From an uncultured Bacillota bacterium (GTDB lineage: Bacteria; Bacillota; Clostridia; Peptostreptococcales; Anaerovoracaceae): a DNA stretch of 11,814 bases. Of the stretch, positions 1-6,745 are shown piece by piece. The stretch spans positions 1 through 11,814 of the forward strand of contig CAUHLX010000050.1 of the NCBI GenBank assembly GCA_959606705.1, in the 5' to 3' direction. The position numbers and the translations under genes are program-made. The first letter of the stretch is position 1; the number at the start of each line of letters is the position of its first letter. Below the pieces are notes generated by a model. The model did no database searches. It was not told the DNA's origin and saw only the letters and a list, made by a program, of their open reading frames with translations.

Positions 1-110
1 AGCTGCGGTTCCTCGCACCGCTCTAAGCACTCCTCCAGGGTTCGCTGCGCGGCGCCCTTCAAAGCGCATTGCTCCAGCAGCTCCTGTCTCAGCTCTTTTA
101 TCTTGTCCAT
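1..110 (-). CDS. N-terminal fragment of an unrecognised protein
   Basis: The window contains only the first 36 codons of a minus-strand gene that continues beyond base 1. The ATG (plus-strand CAT at 108-110) is preceded by GGAGACGAGG immediately upstream, a plausible ribosome binding site. The visible peptide starts MDKIKELRQELLEQ and is rich in Glu, Leu and Arg, with Cys at residues 15, 28 and 32, as in an amphipathic helix or short coiled coil. I do not recognise a family from so short a piece. It is transcribed away from the TPR gene at 360, from a promoter near 262-267. Confidence 0.6.
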   Translation of the reverse strand, partial: MDKIKELRQELLEQCALKGAAQRTLEECLERCEEPQ

Positions 111-236
111 CCTCGTCTCCTTTGCTTCTATGTGATCCCGGCGAATCATGGTTTCATTCGTTTGGCATCTCATTTAGACCCGTGTACCATGTCTTCCGAT
201 CCTTTCGGCGTTGCCCAGCGGTTAGATATGGTGAAA

Positions 237-262
237 TAGCCGTTTCAAGTCCTGTACGGCTA
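237..262 (-). repeat. Hairpin at the start of the left gene's leader
   Basis: TAGCCGT (237-243) and ACGGCTA (256-262) are perfect 7-base complementary arms around a 12-base loop. On the minus strand the hairpin lies directly after the -10 box, so it would form at the extreme 5' end of the transcript or act as an operator at the start site. The rest of the leader (111-236) has only short inverted repeats, and I could match it to no riboswitch class I know. Confidence 0.4.
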
Positions 263-270
263 TTATACCA
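262..270 (-). promoter_or_regulatory. Extended -10 promoter for the leftmost minus-strand gene
   Basis: Read on the minus strand, the bases form TGG-TATAAT: a perfect -10 hexamer (plus-strand ATTATA, 262-267) with the TGn extended -10 element. No good -35 box sits 16-18 bases upstream, which is acceptable for extended -10 promoters. Transcription would begin near 255 and leave a leader of about 145 bases before the start codon at 110. Confidence 0.55.
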
Positions 271-318
271 TAAATCCGTTCTATTTTTCCGTTTTTCCTG
301 TTCCGTCCACCGTTTTTC

Positions 319-327
319 TGATATGAT
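319..327 (+). promoter_or_regulatory. Extended -10 promoter for the TPR gene
   Basis: TG-A-TATGAT is an extended -10 element with one mismatch to TATAAT. The upstream -35 region is poor. A start site near 334 would give a leader of about 26 bases containing the AAGGAGG ribosome binding site at 349-355. Confidence 0.4.
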
Positions 328-359
328 AAACACAGACGAAAAAACCGCAAGGAGGCATT

Positions 360-839
360 ATGGACGCGAAATTAAAAGAACAAATCGATCAGTGGACCGA
401 TCAAGACGAATACGACAAAATCATTACCGCCATCAACGCTCTCAGCGATAAGGAGCGGGACTTCGAGGCCATCTCCGAGCTGGGACGAGCCTTGAACAAT
501 ATGGGGGATTTTCAGGGTGGGCTGGACACCTTAATGTCCATCGAAGAAGAGGGCAAAAATAATTACATGTGGTATTATCGCGTTTCCTACGCTTATGTGG
601 GATTAGAGAGGCCGGACGAGGCGCTCCACGCAGCGGCGAAAGCCACGGAGTTAAATCCGGATTATTTCTGGGGCTGGTATCAGCGGGGAGAATGCCTGTA
701 CGCGATGGGAGACTATTCCGCCGCATTAAAAGCCTACGAGAAAGCCTATGCCCTCAATCAGGAGGACTGGCTGGCGGATATGGTCCGCAGCATGAAGCGA
801 ATTGTCCAGCGAAACCGACCCGCAAGGCCTACATTGTAA
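360..839 (+). CDS. Small TPR-repeat protein
   Basis: This 159-residue soluble protein is built almost wholly of tetratricopeptide repeats. Repeats are visible at about residues 35-66, 69-101 and 104-134. The last two show the usual pattern of aromatic residues and small residues at helix packing positions (for example WGWYQRGECLYAMGDYSAAL followed by AYEKAYALN), with the ELNP-type turn at 97-100. There is no signal peptide or membrane segment. The start is well supported by AAGGAGG at 349-355, five bases from the ATG. TPR proteins are protein-protein interaction scaffolds, and the partner cannot be read from this sequence. The gene stands alone, between a divergent gene on the left and a convergent operon on the right, and ends at a shared terminator. 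The basic C-terminal tail (residues 142-156) lies outside the repeats. Confidence 0.88.
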   Translation: MDAKLKEQIDQWTDQDEYDKIITAINALSDKERDFEAISELGRALNNMGDFQGGLDTLMSIEEEGKNNYMWYYRVSYAYVGLERPDEALHAAAKATELNPDYFWGWYQRGECLYAMGDYSAALKAYEKAYALNQEDWLADMVRSMKRIVQRNRPARPTL

Positions 840-845
840 CCACCC

Positions 846-873
846 AAAAAGCTCGCCGTTGGCGAGCTTTTTT
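846..873. terminator. Bidirectional intrinsic terminator
   Basis: GCTCGCC (851-857), loop GTT and GGCGAGC (861-867) form a perfect 7-base-pair G+C-rich stem. It is flanked by five A on the left and six T on the right, so each strand reads hairpin plus T-run. It sits between the convergent ends of the TPR gene (839) and the aldolase gene (898) and probably serves both. Confidence 0.9.
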
Positions 874-897
874 CGTACCATTTGCCGGAACCGCAGA

Positions 898-1659
898 TCA
901 GTCGTCGACTTGCTTGATAAAGCGATTCATTCCTTTGCAGATTTCGTCCGGAACGCAATAGGTCAGAACCCCATACCCATTCTTCAGTTCTTCCTCTATC
1001 ACCATTCCTTCGCGCATGACCGAGCCCACAGGTATTTGTTTCTGCCGGGCAGCTTCCACGACCCGCCGGACCGCCTCCTCCACCCGCGGATGGGTACGCA
1101 TCCCGGGAAGTCCCATGCGCAGGCTCAAATCCGTCGTTCCCAACTCGATGGTGTCGATTCCCTCCACCTCCAAGATCTCTTCGATATGCTCCACAGCTTC
1201 GGGAGTCTCGATCATAAGCATAATCGTCGTTTCCTCATTCGACATTTTCACATAGTCCTCATAAGACATTTTCATGCCGTAATCAAAAGAGCGAGTACAG
1301 GAGACACCTCTCTTTCCCACGGGCGGAAATTTTACCGCTTCCACGGCGTTTTGCGCATCCTCGGCCGTTTCAATATTGGGAAACAAAATCCCCATTACGC
1401 CGGCATCCAAATAACGCATCACCAGTTCTTTATTGCATTCCCTGGTCCTTACAAACGGAACGGTGCCTCCGCATTCACAGGCTCTCACAAAATGAACGAT
1501 CTGTTCCTGCGATGCCGCGGTATGCTCACAATCCATCAACACCGCGTCAAACCCGATCAGCCCCGCCATCTCGGCAATCGCAAGCCCTTCCTCGATCTGT
1601 GCAACCGTACAGATCGACCGGCTGGCTCTCAATTTTGTATTAAACTTATTATGATACAC
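898..1659 (-). CDS. HpcH/HpaI family class II aldolase
   Basis: This 253-residue cytoplasmic enzyme belongs to the HpcH/HpaI aldolase/citrate lyase family, whose members cleave 4-hydroxy-2-oxo acids (such as 4-hydroxy-2-oxoheptanedioate or 2-dehydro-3-deoxyglucarate) to pyruvate plus an aldehyde. Family landmarks are all present in order: the D-x-E-H motif at residues 43-46 (His46 the likely catalytic base), Arg71, Asp85, the GILFPNIETAEDA segment (90-102), FPPVGKRG (111-118), the metal ligand Glu151 in LMIETPEA, and the second metal ligand Asp177 in ELGTTDLS. The usual GPxDLS motif reads GTTDLS here. The start is GTG, supported by GGGAGG (plus CCTCCC, 1668-1673) eight bases upstream. It is the third gene of the IclR-linked operon, 38 bases after the YjiH gene. 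The exact substrate is not determinable. Confidence 0.88.
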   Translation of the reverse strand: MYHNKFNTKLRASRSICTVAQIEEGLAIAEMAGLIGFDAVLMDCEHTAASQEQIVHFVRACECGGTVPFVRTRECNKELVMRYLDAGVMGILFPNIETAEDAQNAVEAVKFPPVGKRGVSCTRSFDYGMKMSYEDYVKMSNEETTIMLMIETPEAVEHIEEILEVEGIDTIELGTTDLSLRMGLPGMRTHPRVEEAVRRVVEAARQKQIPVGSVMREGMVIEEELKNGYGVLTYCVPDEICKGMNRFIKQVDD

Positions 1660-1697
1660 TTTCCAGGCCTCCCATTGTTTTGCCCCGAACCATCTGG

Positions 1698-3071
1698 CTA
1701 AAAAACCAGCAGATTCGTTAACAGGACCACTATGAATAGACAGATTACCGTTCTCTCGATGAAGATCACCAATAAATCCGAAACGCTGATCGAAACCTTC
1801 GCTCCAATGATCAGAGCCCCGACCTCCGACATATAGATCAGCTGATTGATCGACAAAACACCGACGATGAATTTCGTATATAGGCTATTGATGGTAGCCG
1901 AACCTATGATGGCCGGTACGAAATTATCTCCGAAGCCCGCCATGACACAGCCGGCCGCCGCCCGCGCCTCCGGAACCCGAAGCAGCTCCAGCAGAGGGAT
2001 AAACGGCATGCCCAGCCAGTCAAAGACCGGAGTATACTCCTGCAGCGCCAGACAGACCGTGCCCAGGAACAGTACGATGGGCATGGTGGTGATCCCCACC
2101 ACAACGATCATGTTTCCCCCGCTGGCGAACAAATCCCCAATGGAAAATTTAGATTGCTCGGCACGCTCCAGGGCCATTCTCCGCGCATACCCGAAAAAAG
2201 AGAGCGCTTCCGGCTTGCTCCTATGAATCGAAGGCTCCTCCATGAGGTAGGTATCTTTTTTCCGACTCAATGGCGGAATGCGGACCATGATGATCGCCGC
2301 TAAAAATCCGGTGATAAAATTGATATAAAAAAATTGAAAAAAGTAATCCTCCAGGCCAAGAGTGGTGTTGATCACGATGATAAACGGGATCGCCACCGCC
2401 GAGAACGTGGTCGTGATGATAGCGGCTTCCCGCTGAGAATAGAACCCTTTCTGATAGCGGTCCTTCGTCATTAGAATCCCTACGACCGCAGTCCCTAGCC
2501 ACGACGTCAGACAATCGATCGCGGCATATCCCGGCAAGCGGTAGATCTTCCGAAACACCTTGGAAAACAAAGTCCCCACAAAGTCCATCACCCCGAAGTC
2601 CAGCAGAAGTGTCATCAGCGCGCCGCCGATGAAAATAGTGGAAATAAAGCTGTTGAGAAATTCGGTTAATACGAATCCTCCCGTTTTGTCCCCGATGATC
2701 CATTCCGGTCCCACGCCAAGGGCCATCATGATGACCATTGCCGCCGCCAGAAATCTTATGACATACCATCCGGGGGTCGTTTCAAACAGCTCTCTCAGGT
2801 ATTCGTTTTCCTTCATCCGCTTCGGTTTGAAAACGCAGAAGATGAAGGAACCCACCGCCGCAATAACAATACAGACTTTAACAAAGAAGGGCATAATAGG
2901 TGTCAGCACATCCGTCAGCCAATTTGTGGCGATTCCGATGGGCAAGGTCAGCCGTCCTTGATAAGGAATGGGAACCAAGAAGAGAAAAATACCGATCGCG
3001 GATAAGCCAATACACTTATATACTGTTTTGCTCGAATATTTTTTGGTGTTTAAATCCGTATGCTGTTCCAT
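1698..3071 (-). CDS. YjiH-family membrane protein with nucleoside-recognition (Gate) domain
   Basis: This 457-residue polytopic membrane protein has roughly ten or more hydrophobic segments, at about residues 18-36, 50-82, 104-123, 140-165, 186-202, 217-240, 245-264, 316-343, 380-400, 405-425 and 430-455. A soluble loop lies at about 266-312. Residues 180-230 (PGYAAIDCLTSWLGTAVVG onward, then the RYQKGFYSQREAA stretch) match the Gate/nucleoside-recognition domain, and overall length and layout fit the poorly characterised YjiH family. It is likely a transporter or membrane gate for the operon's substrate, by inference from context. I chose the ATG at 3069-3071 because AAAGGA (plus TCCTTT, 3079-3084) lies seven bases upstream. 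In-frame TTG and ATG codons further upstream (3099-3104) have no ribosome binding site and abut the previous stop. Confidence 0.82.
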   Translation of the reverse strand: MEQHTDLNTKKYSSKTVYKCIGLSAIGIFLFLVPIPYQGRLTLPIGIATNWLTDVLTPIMPFFVKVCIVIAAVGSFIFCVFKPKRMKENEYLRELFETTPGWYVIRFLAAAMVIMMALGVGPEWIIGDKTGGFVLTEFLNSFISTIFIGGALMTLLLDFGVMDFVGTLFSKVFRKIYRLPGYAAIDCLTSWLGTAVVGILMTKDRYQKGFYSQREAAIITTTFSAVAIPFIIVINTTLGLEDYFFQFFYINFITGFLAAIIMVRIPPLSRKKDTYLMEEPSIHRSKPEALSFFGYARRMALERAEQSKFSIGDLFASGGNMIVVVGITTMPIVLFLGTVCLALQEYTPVFDWLGMPFIPLLELLRVPEARAAAGCVMAGFGDNFVPAIIGSATINSLYTKFIVGVLSINQLIYMSEVGALIIGAKVSISVSDLLVIFIERTVICLFIVVLLTNLLVF

Positions 3072-3109
3072 TACAGTATCCTTTCCGTTCCGCTTTCGCA
3101 TCAACTATG

Positions 3110-4321
3110 TTAGTCACACAACTCCGCGATCACCTCGATCGCGTCCCGGTACGCCGGAACGCCGGCCATGGACAGGGCAATGAGCGCGACTCCCAGCAAT
3201 GCATCTTTTGAAGCTCCCGCTTCCAGTGCCCCTTCGGCATGCGCCCGCATCGCTCCCGTTCTTCCCAGCGCGACGACCATGGCGAAGGTGATCAGCTGCT
3301 GCTCCTTCTCATTCAATGCCGGAAAGTCATCCAAGGCATCGAAACAGTCGAAGATTTGATCCAGCAGCTCCGGGCTTCTTCTTTCCAGATAAGCCCAATG
3401 CTTTGGCAGTGATGATTTTTCTTCGTTAAAATTACTGGGGCAGCCGGCGATGGGCATTCTCACTCGATACAATTCCTCCGAAGCACAAATGTACAGCGTG
3501 CGGTAATCGTCATCGCCCCATGCAAAGTTGGCGGTAAATTGTCCGTTGGGCGATGCAATATGAGCGATGTGCTCCCCTTCTGGGGAAATCACATAGATCA
3601 CATTTCCTTCTCCTGCTACGTACAGGTTCCCCTCCACGTCAACCTTCATCCCGTCCGGCCCTCCTACCAACTCAGGCCGGGAGGCGTCCGCGCCCTTGGC
3701 CATGGCGATGACACGTCCATTTCGTATCGTCCCGTCGTCAATGACATCAAAAGCATGTATTTGGTAGGTATCCGTATCGTCCACATACAGAATCTTTTCG
3801 TCCGGCGAGAAAGCCAGCCCGTTGGGTTTTTTCAATTCCTTTGTAAGCAGCGTCAGCTTTTCCGTAAGGGGATCATACAGATATACTCCGCAGAAATCCA
3901 GTTCCGGTTCCTCAATAAAATTGCCGTCGTAGTCCGTGATTCCGGAGCAGGGATCCGTAAAATAGATTTTTCCATCTGACCGAATGATCACATCGTTGGG
4001 ACTGTTCAGCCGTTTTCCTTCATAATGCGTGATCAGCTTTGTTACCGTCCCGTCCTCTTCCGTTCGGGTAATGCCTCTGGTTTTATGCTCACAGGATAAA
4101 AACCGGCCTTCCTTATCTCTGGCGCTTCCGTTGGGTTCGTTCGAGGGATGCCGAAACAGTTCCACGCCCTTCTCCGGTGACCATTTCCGAATCGTATCCC
4201 CGTCGATATCGCTAAAAAGCAGGTACCCCTTCTCGTGAAACCAAATGGGCCCCTCAGTGAATACAAATCCGTCTCCTAATTTCTCAAAATTTAAATTCGC
4301 GAAATCCTCTTTGCGTGCCAT
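3110..4321 (-). CDS. SMP-30/gluconolactonase-like lactonase fused to a CMD domain
   Basis: This 403-residue two-domain protein is first in its operon. Residues 1 to about 300 form an SMP-30/gluconolactonase-type beta-propeller, with candidate metal ligands in the usual places: Glu23 (FTEGPIW), Asn109 (NSPNDV), Asn167 (KPNGLAFSPDE) and Asp223 (GGPDGMKVD). Such enzymes hydrolyse sugar or other lactones. Residues about 315-402 form a helical carboxymuconolactone decarboxylase (CMD) domain: LNEKEQQLITFAM, then RAHAEGALEAGASKDALLG. The conserved His361 is kept, but the CxxC pair of AhpD peroxidases is replaced by Arg354 and Ala357, so peroxidase activity is unlikely. A perfect AAGGAGG (plus 4328-4334) six bases before ATG fixes the start. 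The YjiH gene follows 38 bases later. The fusion echoes PcaL (lactone hydrolase plus CMD), but with an unrelated lactonase fold. The reaction is inferred, not shown. Confidence 0.85.
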   Translation of the reverse strand: MARKEDFANLNFEKLGDGFVFTEGPIWFHEKGYLLFSDIDGDTIRKWSPEKGVELFRHPSNEPNGSARDKEGRFLSCEHKTRGITRTEEDGTVTKLITHYEGKRLNSPNDVIIRSDGKIYFTDPCSGITDYDGNFIEEPELDFCGVYLYDPLTEKLTLLTKELKKPNGLAFSPDEKILYVDDTDTYQIHAFDVIDDGTIRNGRVIAMAKGADASRPELVGGPDGMKVDVEGNLYVAGEGNVIYVISPEGEHIAHIASPNGQFTANFAWGDDDYRTLYICASEELYRVRMPIAGCPSNFNEEKSSLPKHWAYLERRSPELLDQIFDCFDALDDFPALNEKEQQLITFAMVVALGRTGAMRAHAEGALEAGASKDALLGVALIALSMAGVPAYRDAIEVIAELCD

Positions 4322-4387
4322 ATTGTGCCTCCTTTTTTTAATATGAAAATAGCGTATTTACGAGGACGACATTTGCCAAGAAACATT

Positions 4388-4416
4388 GTTCCGAGTTTTG
4401 GAACGCCGTTCCTAAA
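4388..4416 (-). promoter_or_regulatory. Three-half-site GGAAC operator, probable IclR-family binding site
   Basis: GTTCC occurs at 4388-4392 and 4408-4412 with GGAAC at 4400-4404 between them. The inner pair forms a dyad with 9-base arms (4396-4404 and 4408-4416, 8 of 9 matching) around a 3-base spacer. The outer half-site repeats the right-hand one exactly 20 bases away, about two helical turns. The dyad lies over the predicted transcription start of the lactonase operon, a repressor-like position. IclR regulators typically bind such palindromes, and the regulator gene is adjacent. The pairing is inferred. Confidence 0.65.
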
Positions 4417-4420
4417 TCCA

Positions 4421-4449
4421 AATATAGCATTGAAGATGAACTCTGTCAA
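4421..4449 (-). promoter_or_regulatory. Sigma-A promoter of the lactonase-YjiH-aldolase operon
   Basis: On the minus strand a perfect -35 TTGACA (4444-4449) and a -10 TATATT (4421-4426, one mismatch) are separated by the ideal 17 bases. Transcription should start near 4414, inside the GGAAC dyad, and give a leader of about 90 bases before the ATG at 4321. No other comparable promoter appears before the two downstream genes, supporting one operon. Confidence 0.85.
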
Positions 4450-4507
4450 GATTTTTGTCTCTTTTTTTATGGGACAGCGAATTCATGCCGCATGATCAGA
4501 GGAAAAC

Positions 4508-4532
4508 AAAAAAGGTGCGGATATCCGCACCT
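4508..4532 (-). terminator. Intrinsic terminator of the IclR gene
   Basis: AGGTGCGG, ATAT and CCGCACCT form a perfect 8-base-pair stem (4513-4532). On the minus strand it is followed by a run of six T (4508-4513). It lies 20 bases after the regulator's stop codon and separates that gene from the operon promoter downstream. Confidence 0.88.
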
Positions 4533-4552
4533 GAAATGACTTATGGTTCTCT

Positions 4553-5329
4553 TTAGATCCGTATGGTAAACCCCATGCGTTTTTCAATTTCCCGGGCATT
4601 CTCGATTAACAGATCGGCAATTTGACGGACACCCCGGCTTTTAATTCTGGTAATCGGACCGGCCAAGCTCAAGGCCGCCACAATATTGCCGTCGTTGTTT
4701 TTAATGGGTGATGCAATTCCAAACAATCCGTATTCATACTCCTCATCTTCGATGCTGTAACCCTGTCGACGAATTTCTTCCAGCTCCTTGTTTAACTCGC
4801 TGATCGTGGCAATGGTTTTTTCCGTATTCTTTAGGATCTCAGCCGATTCAAAATAAGATGAAATTTCTTCTTCGGTGAAATCAGCCAAAAACAGTTTTCC
4901 GGCACAGGAGCAGTAAAGAGGGAGCACCGGCGTCAGCTTTGACATGAGCACCGAGGAAGTACCCGGTACGCTGTCAATCACCAAAACATTCCCCTCATAC
5001 AAGATCGAGAGGTTAGTCGTCTCGCCCGTTTCCGCCGCGGTTTTCTCCACTATGGGCATGGAGGTTTTCTGAATGTCGATGGAACTGCGCACCTGCATCC
5101 CCGCTTTTACAAAAAAGGTGCTGAACTGATATTTTTCCGTGGATTCATTCTGGATCATCAGCCCGGTTTCTTCCAGCGACTTTAATATGCGAAAGATCGT
5201 TGATTTAGAAAATCCGGTGATTTCGGCAATCTGTGAGATCCCGGCCGAACCTCCGCAATCTGTGATGCTCTTCAGTATTTCACCCGTCTTGATGACCATC
5301 GGCAACAGGTTCGACGAATCGTTGTGCAT
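4553..5329 (-). CDS. IclR-family transcriptional regulator
   Basis: This 258-residue DNA-binding protein has the standard IclR layout. Residues about 8-68 form the N-terminal winged helix-turn-helix, with ISQIAEITGFSKSTIFRILK as the helix-turn-helix and recognition helix. Residues about 84-258 form the effector-binding domain, including TNLSILYEGNVLVIDSV, the LPLYCSCAGKLFLA region and the signature GLFGIASPIKNNDGNIVAAL near residues 201-220. I chose the ATG at 5327-5329, preceded by GAGGG six bases away. The longer in-frame reading to 5461 would run through the gene's own promoter and the thiolase terminator. Family members bind small carboxylic or aromatic metabolites. By position this one probably controls the lactonase operon directly downstream through the GGAAC dyad. 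It is monocistronic. Confidence 0.92.
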   Translation of the reverse strand: MHNDSSNLLPMVIKTGEILKSITDCGGSAGISQIAEITGFSKSTIFRILKSLEETGLMIQNESTEKYQFSTFFVKAGMQVRSSIDIQKTSMPIVEKTAAETGETTNLSILYEGNVLVIDSVPGTSSVLMSKLTPVLPLYCSCAGKLFLADFTEEEISSYFESAEILKNTEKTIATISELNKELEEIRRQGYSIEDEEYEYGLFGIASPIKNNDGNIVAALSLAGPITRIKSRGVRQIADLLIENAREIEKRMGFTIRI

Positions 5330-5387
5330 ATTTATCCCTCGATTTTCTTCAAATTGTAAATTTATGTAGGCAAAGCTCTTGTTTTTC

Positions 5388-5416
5388 ATTCTATCATCGC
5401 GCGTTTTTCGTGTCAA
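5388..5416 (-). promoter_or_regulatory. Sigma-A promoter of the IclR gene
   Basis: Minus-strand TTGACA (5411-5416, perfect) and TAGAAT (5388-5393, one mismatch) are spaced by 17 bases. Start near 5381, leader about 50 bases. An in-frame ATG overlaps the -10 box itself, which rules that codon out as the translation start and supports the start at 5329. Confidence 0.82.
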
Positions 5417-5419
5417 ACC

Positions 5420-5437
5420 TTGATTCATCCGAATCAA
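5420..5437. promoter_or_regulatory. Palindrome just upstream of the IclR promoter
   Basis: TTGATTC (5420-5426) and GAATCAA (5431-5437) are perfect 7-base arms around ATCC. The dyad ends four bases before the -35 box of the regulator's promoter. It differs from the GGAAC dyad at the operon promoter, so it may bind another protein, or it may be a secondary hairpin after the thiolase terminator, whose T-tract it overlaps by two bases. Confidence 0.4.
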
Positions 5438-5470
5438 AAAGCCGCGTCGAATCAGCACCATCGACGCGGC
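5436..5470 (-). terminator. Intrinsic terminator of the thiolase gene
   Basis: GCCGCGTCGA (5441-5450) and TCGACGCGGC (5461-5470) form a perfect 10-base-pair stem with a 10-base loop. On the minus strand the stem is followed by five T (5436-5440). It begins 46 bases after the thiolase stop codon. The plus-strand side also has a short T-run, but no plus-strand gene ends here. Confidence 0.88.
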
Positions 5471-5516
5471 CGTTTTTACTTCATAAAATTGTAGTTTGAA
5501 ACGAGGTCCTGCCGAA

Positions 5517-6695
5517 TTACATCTCTACGATCAGCGCGGTACCCATGCCGCCGCCGATGCACAGAGTCGCCAGGCCCTTGTGAGCCCCTCTCTTCTTCAT
5601 CTCATACAGCAGGGTGATCAGGATTCTGGCACCGGAAGCTCCGATGGGATGGCCCAGAGCGATGGCTCCGCCATTTACATTCAGCTTCTCCGGATCGATG
5701 CCCAGTTCCTTGCCTACCGCAACCGCCTGAGCCGCAAACGCCTCGTTGGCTTCGATCAGATCCATATCCTTGATCTCCAGTCCGGCCTTCTCCAGCGCTT
5801 TCTTGGAAGCCGGGATGGGTCCGATGCCCATGATGGTGGGATCTACGCCGGCGGAAGCATAGGATTTGATGGTAGCCATGGGCTTGATGCCCAGGGCGTC
5901 AGCCTTTTCCTTGGACATTACGATCAGGGCCGCGCCGCTGTCGTTGATGCCGGATGCGTTGGCCGCCGTAACCACGCCGTCCTTCTTGAACGCGGGTTTC
6001 AGCTTCGCCATCTTCTCGATGGTGCTGCCGAACTTAGGATATTCGTCGGTATCGAATACGATGGGATCGCCCTTTCTCTGGGGAATCTCAACCGGTACGA
6101 TTTCGTCTTTGAACTTGCCGGCCTTGATCGCCGCTTCGGCCTTCTGCTGGGAAGCCAGGGAGAATTCGTCCAGCTGTTCTCTGGTCAGTCCCCACTGCTC
6201 CGCCACGTTCTCCGCGGTGATGCCCATGTGATAGTTGTTGAACACGTCGGTCAGGCCGTCATGAACCATCATGTCTACCATCTTGACGTCGTTCATCCGA
6301 GCGCCCCATCTGGCGCTGTCCACGTAGTAGGGAGCCATGCTCATGCTCTCCGCGCCGCCGCAGACGATGATGTCAGCGTCGCCGGCCTTGATTACCTGCG
6401 CGGCCAGAGATACGGATCTCAGACCGGAACCGCAAACCTTATTGATGGTCATAGCGGGAACTTCCTTCGGAATTCCGGCAGCCATCATGATCTGTCTGGC
6501 CACGTTCTGACCCAGACCGCCCTGCAGCACGTTGCCCAGGATGACTTCATCCACGTCTTCCGCTTTGATTCCGGCTCTCTTAATCGCTTCTTTTACCGCT
6601 ACGGCGCCCAGGGTAACGGCCGGCGTGCCCTTCAGGGTGCCGCCATAGCTGCCGATCGGTGTTCTTGCCGCACTTACGATTACTACTTCTCTCAT
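5517..6695 (-). CDS. thlA: Acetyl-CoA C-acetyltransferase (thiolase)
   Basis: This 392-residue cytoplasmic enzyme condenses two acetyl-CoA to acetoacetyl-CoA, or runs the reverse cleavage, feeding butyrate-type fermentation or beta-oxidation-like pathways. All thiolase landmarks are present: N-terminal VIVSAARTPIGSYGG, nucleophile Cys88 in NKVCGSGLRSV, NEAFAAQ at 317-323, His349 in GGAIALGHPIGASGAR, and Cys379 in TLCIGGGMG. Length is exactly typical. I chose the ATG at 6693-6695, where the family N-terminus begins. AAGGAGGG lies about 11 bases upstream, slightly far. An in-frame reading starting at 6749 adds 18 non-homologous residues. The gene is monocistronic, bounded by its own terminator, with a long leader and a Rex-like site over its promoter. 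The symbol follows clostridial usage; atoB or phaA would name the same activity. Confidence 0.95.
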   Translation of the reverse strand: MREVVIVSAARTPIGSYGGTLKGTPAVTLGAVAVKEAIKRAGIKAEDVDEVILGNVLQGGLGQNVARQIMMAAGIPKEVPAMTINKVCGSGLRSVSLAAQVIKAGDADIIVCGGAESMSMAPYYVDSARWGARMNDVKMVDMMVHDGLTDVFNNYHMGITAENVAEQWGLTREQLDEFSLASQQKAEAAIKAGKFKDEIVPVEIPQRKGDPIVFDTDEYPKFGSTIEKMAKLKPAFKKDGVVTAANASGINDSGAALIVMSKEKADALGIKPMATIKSYASAGVDPTIMGIGPIPASKKALEKAGLEIKDMDLIEANEAFAAQAVAVGKELGIDPEKLNVNGGAIALGHPIGASGARILITLLYEMKKRGAHKGLATLCIGGGMGTALIVEM

Positions 6696-6745
6696 AATGC
6701 TATTGCCCTCCTTATGTCTCTTAGACAACCTCTCCAAGCTGTCTC

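Noticed and set aside
111..236. A c-di-GMP or lysine riboswitch in the left leader
   Set aside because: Short G/A-rich stretches looked suggestive, but the conserved core bases and paired regions of these classes are not present in order.
237..262. Possible tRNA T-arm (a TTCAAGT-like loop within a stem)
   Set aside because: The stem is seven pairs with a 12-base loop, and no acceptor, D or anticodon arms could be found at the right distances on either strand.
802..1701. A 299-codon plus-strand open frame over the aldolase
   Set aside because: It starts inside the TPR gene, crosses a strong terminator and is antisense to an aldolase with all family motifs.
3110..3440. CMD part as an AhpD-type peroxidase
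   Set aside because: Both CxxC cysteine positions are replaced (Arg354, Ala357), so thiol peroxidase chemistry is not supported.
5330..5461. N-terminal extension of the IclR protein by 44 residues
   Set aside because: The extension covers the gene's own -35 and -10 boxes and part of the thiolase terminator, and has no ribosome binding site.
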